In this document: positions 37,581-47,053 of the stretch, piece after piece
Position numbering within the stretch: position 1 is the first letter of the stretch
Layout of the letters: each line of letters begins with the position of its first letter
Assembly (NCBI GenBank): GCA_021654635.1
Contig: AP025179.1
Span: forward strand, 62,001-126,000
Source of the DNA: Mycobacterium kiyosense
Lineage (GTDB): Bacteria > Actinomycetota > Actinomycetes > Mycobacteriales > Mycobacteriaceae
Direction: 5' to 3'
DNA length: 64,000 nt
The notes under the pieces: generated by a model
What the model was told of the DNA's origin: nothing
What the model saw: the letters and a program-made list of their open reading frames with translations, nothing else
Database searches by the model: none
Made by a program: the position numbers and the translations under genes

Positions 37581-38323
37581 TGAGCGCACCGGCGCAACCG
37601 GTATCAGAGCCGAGCGGCTTGCATACTATGTGGACGATGCCCCGAGACCAGCACGCCAGCACCACCCGGCAGCAACGGCCCGGGCAGCGCCGGCGGGATG
37701 AGCGCCGTCGTGCGATCGTCGCCAGGCTCTCCCCGGCGTTGGAGGATCTCCTCGCGGAGGGCGCGGTGTATTCCGACCTCAGCGTCGCTGCGTTGAGTCG
37801 CGCGGCGGATATGTCGCGGTCGCGGTTCTATGTCTACTTCGAAGACACCGGAGATCTGCTGCGCGCGTTGACCGAGGACGCTGTCGTCGAACTTTTCGAA
37901 GCCACGCTCGCGTGGTGGACGCTGCACCCGGACGGGACATGGGATCAGCTGCGCACGGTCACCGAGCGCATCTTCGCCACCTACCAGCGCCACCGGCATC
38001 TGCTACGGGCCATCGAACAGGTGGCCACCCACGATTCCGGTGTCCGCCAACACTTTTCGGCACTATTCACAAACGCGCTCGAAGGGTACGCGGCAGAACT
38101 TGCTGCAGGGCAGACGCGGGGAAGTCTCGACCCGACGCTCGAGTCCCGCCGAACCGCAGGCCTTCTGGCGTCGATGACTCAGAGCGGGCTTTACGAACTC
38201 ACCGCGACCGGGCAGTTGGACAATCCGGACAGGTGGGTCGACAGCCTCACGACCATTGTCTGGAACACCCTGTACGCACCCACCCACGAGCCCGCGCGAT
38301 GTGATGTCCCCGACCACGCGTAG
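37580..38323 (+). CDS. TetR-family regulator
   Basis: 247 residues with an HTH at about 30-80 (DLSVAALSRAADMSRSRFYV, then YFEDTGDLLRALTEDAVVEL), the FYVYFEDT type found in a set of mycobacterial TetRs. The ATG overlaps the flavoprotein stop, so it is in the same transcript. An internal ATG at 37637 lies just after a small palindrome CATACTATG (37622-37630), which could be its own operator if translation starts there. It is likely to act on the 36113-36150 site. Confidence 0.85.
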   Translation: MSAPAQPVSEPSGLHTMWTMPRDQHASTTRQQRPGQRRRDERRRAIVARLSPALEDLLAEGAVYSDLSVAALSRAADMSRSRFYVYFEDTGDLLRALTEDAVVELFEATLAWWTLHPDGTWDQLRTVTERIFATYQRHRHLLRAIEQVATHDSGVRQHFSALFTNALEGYAAELAAGQTRGSLDPTLESRRTAGLLASMTQSGLYELTATGQLDNPDRWVDSLTTIVWNTLYAPTHEPARCDVPDHA

Positions 38324-38958
38324 CAGACAGAGCGACCGCGAGGCGCGGCGCGGCGCGACCCGCGACAAGATGCGGCGGGCCTTTGTGGGATTGCACGACG
38401 CCGGAATGCATTACACCGAGGTCAGCGTCGACAAGCTGAGCGCTGCAGCTGATCTCACCCGGACCACCTTCTACGTCTATTTCGACGACAAGGTCGATCT
38501 GCTGTTGGCCTGGCTTGAGGACGCTCGTGCGGCGGCGGGTTCGGCGCCGGTCGGGTGGACGGTGCGCGAACGAGCCCCCACCCGGGCCGAGCTACGCCAG
38601 GATGTTGCCGCCGCCCTGGCGCGGTACCGTCCGCACGCGGCCGTGTTGGCCGCGGCGCGCGACACCGCGTTGTTCGAGCCGCGGGCCGACGCCGCCTATC
38701 GGGCATTCGTCCGCAACAGCATCGACGACCTCGCCGATCACATCGAGCGCGGACAGCGCGGCGGCTGGGTCCACCCGGATTTGCCGGCGACCGAGATCGC
38801 GACGTGGCTGGCCAGCATGGTGCACCGAACCCTTTCTGCCACTCCGCCTCTCGACGATGACGCATACACGGAACGTCTCGATGACTATACCGATATCTTT
38901 TTGGAACACCCTCTATCGCGGTGTTGCGGGCGCTCACGCGGCGGATGGCTCGCCGTGA
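38301..38958 (+). CDS. TetR-family regulator (one frameshift near the C terminus)
   Basis: About 218 residues. The HTH is VSVDKLSAAADLTRTTFYVY, then FDDKVDLLLAWLEDA, near residues 38-75. It ends correctly in a second frame (FWNTLYRGVAGAHAADGSP) after a T run at 38898-38902 with one base too many. GTG at 38301 or ATG at 38304 starts inside the end of the previous TetR gene. The two TetR proteins share the FYVYF(E/D)D(T/K) helix and FWNTLY/VWNTLY ending, so they are a tandem duplicate pair. Confidence 0.85.
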
Positions 38959-38984
38959 GCGCATCGCCTATGCCGAGGTCGTAT

Positions 38985-39738
38985 TCAAGCGCTGACGGTA
39001 TTCGAGCCTGCCGGGACCTCGCGACTGAGATTGCGAAATCCGTAGCAGGTGACGATGACCATCCAGGCGAAGAAGCTCGCCAGCGGAATGTAGAGGGCCA
39101 GGGGACCGTTCCACGCGATCGGACCACTATGGAAGAACACCATAAAGCCTGCCGGCAGGTAGGAGATCGCATTCCACAGGCTGAAATAGCCTACCCAGCG
39201 GGGGGAATACGGGATCCCTGCCCGAGTCGAGCAGTACCGCCAGGCCCACCGCCAGCACCCAAATGGTGAACGGGAAATACGGCCATACGATCAGGAAATA
39301 CGCGATGTCGTTGAGTGCACGCACGATGTCCGGTGGCACGTCCCCGGGCCGGAATGCCGGGATAGCCCAAAACATGCACATGAACACGATGATCGTGGTG
39401 GAGATCGCGGCACAGGCAATCTGCAGGTAGCACAGAGTCTGCGATCGACCGCCGAACCGGCGCGTCTGGACGGCTACCGCGATCCCCCATGGCGTCAACA
39501 TCGACAGGCTGATCATCGCGATCATCGCACCCCAGCGAATCCGTGTCGCATGCTCGGCGTACTGCGCGGCGACTTGCATGGCAGTGTCGCCGGGAGTGAT
39601 GAAGGGCGGAACGAAGTGCCCAATGGGAATAGCTCCAATCGCGAAGCCGATCAAAGTCGCCGGCCCGGCAATCAGGAACAGTCGCTGGGCAATCGTCTCA
39701 ACCCGGGACTCCCGCTCGGTAGGCATCGTTAACACCAT
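38985..39738 (-). CDS. Unknown polytopic membrane protein, family member 4 of 4 (one frameshift)
   Basis: About 250 residues. The N-terminal part (IGHFVPPFITPGDTAMQVAA, about seven hydrophobic segments) is in one frame. A G run on the plus strand at 39200-39205 with one base too many shifts into a second frame that carries the family signature HSGPIAWNGPLAFYIPLA and ends with NTVSA (stop at 38985-38987). The ATG at 39738 follows the ribosome-binding site GAGGGAAAAGG. It is divergent from the tandem F420-type genes. The same family occurs three times at 15.7-22.9 kb, which ties the two accessory regions together. Confidence 0.78.
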
Positions 39739-39825
39739 CGCTATCACCTTTTCCCTCGAAGTCCTGAATATATCAGCGAAATGCCTGTTTTCACCCGGCT
39801 AAGACAGCGGTAACATGTCAGCTTA

Positions 39826-39835
39826 GTTCATGAAC
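39826..39835 (+). promoter_or_regulatory. Palindrome GTTCATGAAC in the divergent promoter region
   Basis: A 10-bp perfect palindrome in the gap between the membrane protein at 38985-39738 and the F420-type gene. Possibly a regulator site; no second copy was found. Confidence 0.3.
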
Positions 39836-39914
39836 CATCGTTTACATTTGGTGATTGTTCAAACCCGCGCCAACCCCTATCGGGATGCGAAGCCGTGACC
39901 GACAAAGAAAGCCG

Positions 39915-41078
39915 ATGGCCATGTCAGCGATTGAGACAAGCATCCCCATAACGGTCGACCGCCATCTTTCTCCTGTCGCGTTCGGTCAGATGGCACAGGC
40001 GATCGCGGCAAGCGGCAGCGTCGACTATTTCCAGGTGTGGGACCAATTGACATCCTGGTATCCGCAGGGGCTGTGGACGCCGGAGAACACGCCGCTGGCA
40101 GCGATCATGCCGGATTGCGACAGCTTTCCGGACATGTGGACGATGGCCGGCTACGCCTCGGCGCTGGCCCCGGAGCTAGGGATCGTGCTGTCGACCGATT
40201 CGATTCGGCGCGGACCGGCCGAACTGGCCCAGTCGATGCTCACCCTGGCAGACCTCACCGGCGGCCGCACGATCGTGCAGATTGGAGCCGGAGAAGTCAA
40301 GCAAACCAAACCATTTGGCTGGAAACGCGCGCAAGGCATCGATCGGCTCGAAGATATCTACCGCATCTTCGACGCGCTGATGACCACTGACGGCCCGGTT
40401 ACCTTCCAAGGACACCACACCACCCTTACCGATGCCTGGATTGGAACCGCCAAGGCCAACCGTCCTCAGATCTGGGGTCTGGGCGGGGGACCTCGCATCA
40501 TCGACCTGGCAACCAGCTACGGCGACGGTTTCTGCACGATGTGCCCGTTCGTATGGAGTTCTCCGGAGAAGTTCGCCGAGGAGCGCGACACGATGCGGAC
40601 ACAGCTGGAGCGAAAGGGCCGGGACCCCGACACCTTCAGATTCGGTGTGTGGGCGACCATGCTGCTGCACGAGGACCCCAACGTCGTCGATCGCGCGCTG
40701 GACAACAAACTGACCCGCTGGCTCACTGCCATCGCAGGCCGCGTCAATCAATCCGATTGGGAAAAAGAGGGGATCGAGCCGCCGATGCCGCGAGACTGGC
40801 ATTATGCGATGAAAATGCTGCCCCTGTCGATGGGCAGAGCCGAGGTCGAGGAATGGGCGGGCCGCGCGACCCGCGAGATGACCGAAAAGTCGTACTTCTA
40901 CGGCTCGCCGGCCGAGGCCGCCGCTCAGTTCCGCCCGTTCATCGACGCTGGAGTCGACTTCGTGGGAATCCTGGATATGGCCGCGTTCGTGCTGGAACCT
41001 GACGAACTCCCCGCGGCGCTGGGCCGCAGTATCGCGGTGAGCAGCTATCTCAAGGGCTTCCGGCACGCGCAGCCATAG
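39915..41078 (+). CDS. LLM-class F420-dependent oxidoreductase, tandem copy A
   Basis: About 387 residues. Luciferase-like fold with SPVAFGQMAQAIAASGSVDY near residue 20 and RTIVQIGAGEVKQTKPFGWK near residue 120, plus PQIWGLGGGPRIIDLATSYG (substrate/cofactor strand). The family resembles F420-dependent methylene-H4MPT reductase and glucose-6-phosphate dehydrogenase-like enzymes of mycobacteria; the substrate is unknown. Start ATG at 39915 or 39921 is uncertain. Copy B follows with a 56-base gap and clear similarity throughout, so the pair is a duplication. Confidence 0.85.
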   Translation: MAMSAIETSIPITVDRHLSPVAFGQMAQAIAASGSVDYFQVWDQLTSWYPQGLWTPENTPLAAIMPDCDSFPDMWTMAGYASALAPELGIVLSTDSIRRGPAELAQSMLTLADLTGGRTIVQIGAGEVKQTKPFGWKRAQGIDRLEDIYRIFDALMTTDGPVTFQGHHTTLTDAWIGTAKANRPQIWGLGGGPRIIDLATSYGDGFCTMCPFVWSSPEKFAEERDTMRTQLERKGRDPDTFRFGVWATMLLHEDPNVVDRALDNKLTRWLTAIAGRVNQSDWEKEGIEPPMPRDWHYAMKMLPLSMGRAEVEEWAGRATREMTEKSYFYGSPAEAAAQFRPFIDAGVDFVGILDMAAFVLEPDELPAALGRSIAVSSYLKGFRHAQP

Positions 41079-41134
41079 CCAGAATCTCCGCCGCGTCGTC
41101 GGTGATCGACCAAACAGCAACCGGGAGAGAGCAA

Positions 41135-42301
41135 ATGAGTAAGGCTCTGCACGTCAACCTCCCGATCGTCTACAGTCGTCACCTGCCGATCGCGGCGGCA
41201 ATTGACACCGCTCGAGCCATCCAAGCCAGCGGAGTCATCGACTCTCTCACGGTGTGGGACCAGATGACCTTCTTCGCCCCGCCCGCATTGTGGCGACCCG
41301 ACAACTCACCACTGTCAGCAGTGATGCCGGATATCGACTCCTTCCCCGACCCCTACGTTGTCTTGGCGCAACTCGCCACCGCGGTACCAGGATTCGGTTT
41401 GGTCACCACGAGCGACGCAGTACGACGTGGCCCCGCGGAATTCACTCAGACTCTGATGACCCTGGCCGATGTGAGCGCCGGCCCCACCATGGTGCAGATG
41501 GGCGCAGGTGAATTGAAGCAATGTAAGCCATTCGGCCACAGGCGCTCTCAAGGCGCTAAGCGTCTCGAAGACGTGTTCCGGATCTTTCGAAAGTTCATGG
41601 ACGACGTCGATCCGATCGATCACGAGGGCAACCACTGGAACCTGCAACAGGCATGGCTCGGTCGCGCTCGACCCGCTATTCGGCCCCAGCTGTGGGCGCT
41701 CGGCGGTGGTCCGCGTCTGATTGACACCGCGACGCGCTACGGCGACGGATTCTGTACCGCGGCGCCATTCGTGTGGGCCAATCCCGACCAGGCCGCCGAA
41801 CAGATCGCGGCGATGAAGCGGACGCTGACAACACTGGGGCGCGATCCCGAGACGTTTGGTTTCGGCCTGTGGTGGATCTGCCTGATGAACGAGGATTCGA
41901 CGGCAATCGACACCGCGATGCGCAACGACTACATCCGCTGGATCTCGGCGACCATGGGCCGATTCCACGCCGGGGCCTGGCACGCCGAAGGCCTCGATCC
42001 GCCGCTGGGTGAGACATGGCACTATGCGACCGACATGCTGCCGCTGACTTACTCGAAGTCCGAAACCGACACCGTCCTGGCGACCGCCACCCCCGAGATT
42101 GTGCGCAAATCCTGGCACCACGGCAGTTCGCAGGAGATGGCCGACGTCATCGCGCCCTACATCGACGCCGGTGTCAACTTCGTCCAGATCGTCGACTTCT
42201 TCCCGCTTACCCGACCGGCAGACGAAGCACCCGAAGGGCTGCGGCGCGCATTCGAACTCGCGGCACTGATCAAGGGGGCGACCTCGGCGTCACAAATGTG
42301 A
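41135..42301 (+). CDS. LLM-class F420-dependent oxidoreductase, tandem copy B
   Basis: 388 residues. RHLPIAAAIDTARAIQASGV near residue 15, PTMVQMGAGELKQCKPFGHR near residue 116 and PQLWALGGGPRLIDTATRYG in the cofactor strand, closely matching copy A. The ATG at 41135 follows GGGAGAGAG and sets the start over an earlier in-frame codon. Pairing of two slightly diverged F420-type enzymes suggests sequential or alternative oxidation of related substrates. Confidence 0.87.
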   Translation: MSKALHVNLPIVYSRHLPIAAAIDTARAIQASGVIDSLTVWDQMTFFAPPALWRPDNSPLSAVMPDIDSFPDPYVVLAQLATAVPGFGLVTTSDAVRRGPAEFTQTLMTLADVSAGPTMVQMGAGELKQCKPFGHRRSQGAKRLEDVFRIFRKFMDDVDPIDHEGNHWNLQQAWLGRARPAIRPQLWALGGGPRLIDTATRYGDGFCTAAPFVWANPDQAAEQIAAMKRTLTTLGRDPETFGFGLWWICLMNEDSTAIDTAMRNDYIRWISATMGRFHAGAWHAEGLDPPLGETWHYATDMLPLTYSKSETDTVLATATPEIVRKSWHHGSSQEMADVIAPYIDAGVNFVQIVDFFPLTRPADEAPEGLRRAFELAALIKGATSASQM

Positions 42302-42484
42302 GACGTGTTCGCTGAAAATTCTTAGTCTTGTCAGCGCACGGATGACGCGTGCGGGAACCCTTTGTGTTTCCTCGGTTTCCGGGGCATCGCACGGGCATTC
42401 TCTCGACCACCGTCACCCAGGACGTTGGACGAGCCCGCCGCCGAGATCGACCTGCCTCGTCGCGAACGGTGAGGCCGTCTCTCG

Positions 42485-43510
42485 CTACGGCTGACGCCGC
42501 ATGAAGTGCCGGATATAGTCGGCGCCTTGCACTTCCTGGAAATCGCCGTAGGACACGCGACCGTCAAGTTCCCAGCGCGCCAGGCAGTACGCCGCGTCGA
42601 AGTTCTGCCAGGTACGCCAATTTCCACCCGCAAGGATCTCTGCGGTGAGGTGGTAATCGCGTCCGCGTGCGTCCACGAATGCGAGCTCGGCGGAAGTCGG
42701 AAGCAACGAATCAGCATCGCGACGTGTCCGCTTTCGTGTCACTGATGCGATCGCGACGAGTTCATCGTCTCGCCAAACCCAGCCATTGATAAGGCTGCCT
42801 TCGACCGGGCGCGACAAGGTGCCCTCCCATTCGGGGTTGGTGTCAGGTGTGTCCAATGCCGTGCACGCAAAGACAAGGTCTTCGCCGAAGACGCAGTTCA
42901 TCCACGGGAACGGGGCAAAGGGCTGGACATTCTCGGGTCGCACGGCACCCCACGACCGATCGCGGACATTGAAGCATTCGACGGGGTGTTCTTCACCCGC
43001 CAGGGTCACCGTCCCCGTGGCGCGCATCCCTTGTTCGAAGTGCAGCCCGCCCTTGGTGAGTGCGGGCGGCATCAGCGCTTCGAATTCGATGTCGATGTGG
43101 TTGCCGCGTCGGTCATCGGTGTAGCGAACCCGGTGCCGTTTAAGGGGTTCGATGACACTGGTGCGGTAGCCGTTGCTGAGGTGGACGTCGTGCAAGTCCC
43201 GGGTAAGGCAACGATCGTTCTCGTAGGTGACGAAGTCGAAGATCTCCGACTGAAAACTGTGGCGCACAAACCCTTGAACCACCCACGCTCCACCAAGAAC
43301 CACACCGAGATGGGGATGGTGCCAGAGGTAGAGCAGGCCATAGATCCGTTTCTCCGGGATATTGAAGCCGAAATACTGCGTTTCCGAGACCGAGTCACCT
43401 TCGACCAGTGCGTTGGCCTCGGGATGGAGAAAGTCGTCGGCAGCCGTGGGCTTGAAGAAGATCGAGTCGTGAGTCTCCCACCACGGCGTCTGCTGGTTAT
43501 CTACTGTCAT
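42485..43510 (-). CDS. CrtC/lipocalin-like protein, copy 4 of 4
   Basis: 341 residues from the ATG at 43510 with ribosome-binding site AGGAGGG eight bases upstream. Features: YFGFNIPEKRIYGLLYLWHH near residue 45, GGAWVVQGFVRHSFQSEIFD, and ECFNVRDRSWGAVRPENVQP with the family xRDRSWGxR motif. It is the most divergent of the four copies and longer at the N terminus. It is divergent from the third swivel protein (43618) across 107 bases, repeating the CrtC-like/swivel neighbour pattern seen at 30 and 33 kb. Confidence 0.78.
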   Translation of the reverse strand: MTVDNQQTPWWETHDSIFFKPTAADDFLHPEANALVEGDSVSETQYFGFNIPEKRIYGLLYLWHHPHLGVVLGGAWVVQGFVRHSFQSEIFDFVTYENDRCLTRDLHDVHLSNGYRTSVIEPLKRHRVRYTDDRRGNHIDIEFEALMPPALTKGGLHFEQGMRATGTVTLAGEEHPVECFNVRDRSWGAVRPENVQPFAPFPWMNCVFGEDLVFACTALDTPDTNPEWEGTLSRPVEGSLINGWVWRDDELVAIASVTRKRTRRDADSLLPTSAELAFVDARGRDYHLTAEILAGGNWRTWQNFDAAYCLARWELDGRVSYGDFQEVQGADYIRHFMRRQP

Positions 43511-43617
43511 GCAGCATCCCTCCTGCTGGTGATCTCGCTCCATCGACGGCCCAAAAACGTTAACGAGCGTTTCTGCCAAAAGAAATATACGCGGTCGAAA
43601 TGCGGTAAGACATAGTT

Positions 43618-45205
43618 GTGGACTGCTATAACGATCCCGCCGACGATCTGACGTGGACGACGTCGAACTTCGCGGAAGTCATTCCGGGCGTGCAGACTCC
43701 CCTCAGCGCATCGATGTGGAGCCAGACTGTTGACCGTTCCACCCGCGAGACCATGTTCCGGATCGGGGTCATCACCGCCGCCGAGCGTGACGGCGCCCTG
43801 CCGCCCCCACTGCAGTCACCAGTACTGCGAAAGTTCTACGGCCGAGTCGCAGTGCAGGTGGGCATTTTTACCGTGATCGGCGACCGCCTTCCCGGGGCCA
43901 CCGGTGAGGGAGCCGTTGCCGCCATCTTGGGCCGGACGCCGGAAGGGATGGTGTATCACCCGACTCGGTCGCGGTACCCGATGGTGGCAGTCCGGGTACC
44001 GTACCTGGCGGCCACCATGGCCGGGCGCATTCGACGAGTCAACAAGACCACCAAGCAGTGGTATCTGGGCGAGTGCGCGCGAATTCCTGAGCTCCCATTG
44101 CGGGACGCATTCGCGGCGTTCCGGTTGGCTTGGAAGCGATTTGACCAGGCCGTGGCTTTACAGGCGATGGCGACGCTGGCCGTTGTCCAACCGCTGTATG
44201 AAGCCGTCGAGGCGATGATCGAACGCACGGGAGTCGGTGACATCGGAACCTTCAGCGGATCAGGGGCTCCGGAGGTTGCCGGCCTTATCGGCAGTATATG
44301 GAAGGCCTCACGCGGCGACGTCGATGTCAAGGAAGTGCAACGGGACTATGGTTATCACGGCCCCGCCGAGGGCGAACTCCAAAGCCGCACATGGCGTGAG
44401 GATCCTAGTCCGCTCTTCGCGCTCGTCGAGCGGTACGCTCTACTCGATGCCGACTCAGACCCAGAGGTCGCGGACGCGGTCCATCGTGGGCGTCGAGCCA
44501 CGCTGACCCGTGAGCTTGTCCGGAAGTATCCGCTACTGAAACAACCCGCCATAGCAGCGATCCTGTGGTTGGCGGCGCGACGTATTCCGTTGCGGGGCGC
44601 AGCAAAAGAGAGCCTTCTGATGTCGTTCGACGTGGCGCGAGCCGCCGCGCGCCGTATCGGTGCATGCCTCGCTGAGCGCGGCGACATCAAGAGTCCCGAC
44701 GACGTCTTCTTCCTCACCACCGATGAGCTTCTCGGTCGCATCCCGTCGAACGCCAGGCACCTTGTCGCCGAACGCCGCGCCCAAAGGGCGCTGTACCAGA
44801 CGTATCCCGCACCACCGTCGCATTGGACGGGATCTCCGCCGGAAGTCGAAAACGCCGAGCCGCCTCAAGAGAGCTCGAGCGTCCAGGGGATTGGCGTGAG
44901 TCCCGGTGTAGTGGTCGGCAGCGCCCGTCTTCTGACCAGTCCGGATTTTGACGACGTCGAGCCGGGAGAAATTCTGGTCGCGACGTTCACCGATCCCGGC
45001 TGGGCATCGGTGATGTTCATATCGGCCGCACTGGTCGTCGACATCGGTGGAGCGCTCAGTCACGCCGCAGTTGTGGCACGGGAACTAGGCCTGCCGTGCG
45101 TAGTCAATACGCAAAACGGTACGACCCATATCCGGACCGGGGACGAGATCAGGGTCGACGGTGGCAGGGGGGACAGTAGAGATCCTGCGCCGAGCTGGCG
45201 TGTGA
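43618..45205 (+). CDS. PEP-utilizing (swivel) protein without ATP-grasp domain, second copy (one frameshift)
   Basis: About 528 residues from a GTG. Starts LTWTTSNFAEVIPGVQTPLS, the same beginning as the 28151 protein, and ends with the swivel domain (GIGVSPGVVVGSARLLTSPD; TFTDPGWASVMFISAALVVD; GALSHAAVVARELGLPCVV, phosphorylatable His about 482). The G run at 45167-45172 shifts the frame; correction gives GRGTVEILRRAGV and a stop at 45203-45205. It lacks the ATP-binding domain, like its paralogue. Two such proteins plus one complete enzyme in 17 kb is unusual. Confidence 0.85.
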
Positions 45206-45315
45206 CGCGCCCAAGGCTACTAACGATAAAGCCTTGTGGGGGAAACGGGTTCCGAGGCTTCGACCGATAGAGTGGGCCCGACATGAGGGTAGTCTTGCTC
45301 GATATTACGGGCGGG

Positions 45316-46929
45316 TCATCGAGCCTGCCGATGGTGGTCGCGCAGCAGTTCTGCCGCCGATAACCGGCCAGGCAAGCCGGTCATGCCGAATCCCGGATGC
45401 GACCCGGACCCGCCCAAGTAGAGTCGTTCAACCGGGGTGCGGTAGCCGCCGAGTCCGCGTGCCGGGCGCAGTGGGCCCAAGCGATGCGGTAAGTAGTCGA
45501 CATGCATCACCGTGGAGCCCAGCGAAGCGTTGACCCGACGGGCCATCTCGGGAGGAGATTGCATGCAGCGGCCGATCTCAAGGTCCTCGATTCCGTCGAA
45601 GAACTCTGCGGCCTTGGCGACGATCCGATCAGAGGCCTTCAACTCCAACGTTTCCCACCCAGACACCGGGTTCACCGGAGTGATCGGTGCATAGAGGTAA
45701 AGGGTGTCCTGGCCCTCGGGTGCCAGCGACGGGTCCGCTTGGCTGGCGATGCAGGTGAACATGTGGATGTCGTCATCGGGGAACTGCCCAAGCCGGCAAA
45801 TTTCGGCCGACCGCGCCACCGACTCCAGGCTGTCAGCGATCAGCTGCGCAGGCAGCCGCACATCGAAATCATCACGACCACTTCGTTTTCGGGTCTTCTG
45901 GTGGCGGTCGAGGCGCAAGCGCCCACGCAGCGCGATGTCGACCTTCGACGCGCTCGCGCCGTCGGCAGAGGTGGGGATGTGGTCCACCCGGGCTTGGGTG
46001 ACCCGGTCGAGTGCACCGGCCGGCAGCAACCGCCCGAGCGTCTGCACCGGGTCACAACTGGCGATCACCCCAACCCTAGCCCCGAACTGGCGGCCATCGG
46101 CTAACCGCACCCCGGTGGCGCGCCCGCCGGAGATAATGATCTCGCGCACAGGGGAATTAGTGGCCGCGGTACCGCCCGCGTCGCGCAGGTTGTTCAGCAG
46201 GGCCGCGATGAGCGTGTACGTGCCGCCGACCGGCCTGCGCGTGCCGAAGCGGTGGGGGAAGCCGGGGGCCATCAACGCGATCGCGCTGCCGTTGGTGTTG
46301 ATCGGACCGACACAGGTCGCCGAGAGCTGAGCCAGCGCGCTGCGCACGATCGGGTGCGAGAACCGCTCAGCCAATGCTTGGGCGGCCGAATCGACAGCGA
46401 ACCAAGCTGTTTGGGGCAGTCGTCGGGCACCTTTAGCGGCCTTTCCCGCCACGGCCAGGAGCGTCTTGAACCCCGGCCGGTGTGGGTTGGAGCGCATGAT
46501 CGGAAGTGCGATGTCCAGGAGTGCGTCGACGGTGCGGATCAGCTCGAGGTAGGCATCGGCGTCGGCGGGCGAGAACACCCGGATCTCCTCGGCCGTGCGG
46601 CGGGCGTCCTTCCAGAACGCGAGAGTGGCGCCGTCGGGATGCAGATAGACGTAGGACGGATCGATATAGACGTCGCGGTAGCCGAATCGGCGCAGCTCCA
46701 GCTCGTCCACCAGCCCGCCTGCGGTGAGAAAGATGTCGTCGACGGCGTAGGGGCTGATGCGGTGATTCGGAGCGGACTCAACCAGACGGAGCGTCGTCGA
46801 CTGGCCGCCGAAGGTGGCGCCGGCTTCCACGACATGCACGTCGAGTCCCGCGCGCGCGAGCTTGCATGCCGCGGTCAACCCATTGTGCCCCGCGCCGATC
46901 ACTATCACGTCGTGGAAATCGGACACCAT
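45316..46929 (-). CDS. FAD-dependent phytoene-desaturase/RetSat-like oxidoreductase
   Basis: About 537 residues. N-terminal FAD site DVIVIGAGHNGLTAACKLAR and VHVVEAGATFGGQSTTLRL; middle GPINTNGSAIALMAPGFPHR; C-terminal GGSGSHPGFGMTGLPGRLSA closing the FAD site. This is the long NAD(P)/FAD dehydrogenase branch related to carotenoid desaturases and retinol saturase. It is a distant relative of the shorter flavoprotein at 36187. The ATG at 46929 is preceded very closely by GGAGGT, so the start is uncertain; a TTG at 46986 is the alternative. It is divergent from a tandem-HTH TetR. Confidence 0.88.
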   Translation of the reverse strand: MVSDFHDVIVIGAGHNGLTAACKLARAGLDVHVVEAGATFGGQSTTLRLVESAPNHRISPYAVDDIFLTAGGLVDELELRRFGYRDVYIDPSYVYLHPDGATLAFWKDARRTAEEIRVFSPADADAYLELIRTVDALLDIALPIMRSNPHRPGFKTLLAVAGKAAKGARRLPQTAWFAVDSAAQALAERFSHPIVRSALAQLSATCVGPINTNGSAIALMAPGFPHRFGTRRPVGGTYTLIAALLNNLRDAGGTAATNSPVREIIISGGRATGVRLADGRQFGARVGVIASCDPVQTLGRLLPAGALDRVTQARVDHIPTSADGASASKVDIALRGRLRLDRHQKTRKRSGRDDFDVRLPAQLIADSLESVARSAEICRLGQFPDDDIHMFTCIASQADPSLAPEGQDTLYLYAPITPVNPVSGWETLELKASDRIVAKAAEFFDGIEDLEIGRCMQSPPEMARRVNASLGSTVMHVDYLPHRLGPLRPARGLGGYRTPVERLYLGGSGSHPGFGMTGLPGRLSAAELLRDHHRQAR

Positions 46930-47037
46930 ACCTCCGGTGCTCGAGACCGATGAGCTGTCGTCCCGATTGACAGTGGCTACTTTCAATGAGAATGACAGTG
47001 CGTACTTCGGGCGTCAAGGCGCAGGTGTCAAGGGGTC

Positions 47038-47053
47038 GCATACTGAGGTATGC
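47038..47053 (+). promoter_or_regulatory. Inverted repeat overlapping the TetR start, probable operator
   Basis: GCATAC-TGAG-GTATGC, 6-bp perfect arms, covering the ATG at 47050. It contains the CATACTG core also found in the 36113-36150 operator. Likely autoregulation and control of the divergent flavoprotein. Confidence 0.55.

Noticed and set aside
30095..46929. Carotenoid biosynthesis cluster (CrtC-like plus CrtI-like genes)
   Set aside because: No crtE, crtB or lycopene cyclase is present, both families are broad, and the kinase and F420-type genes are not part of that pathway.
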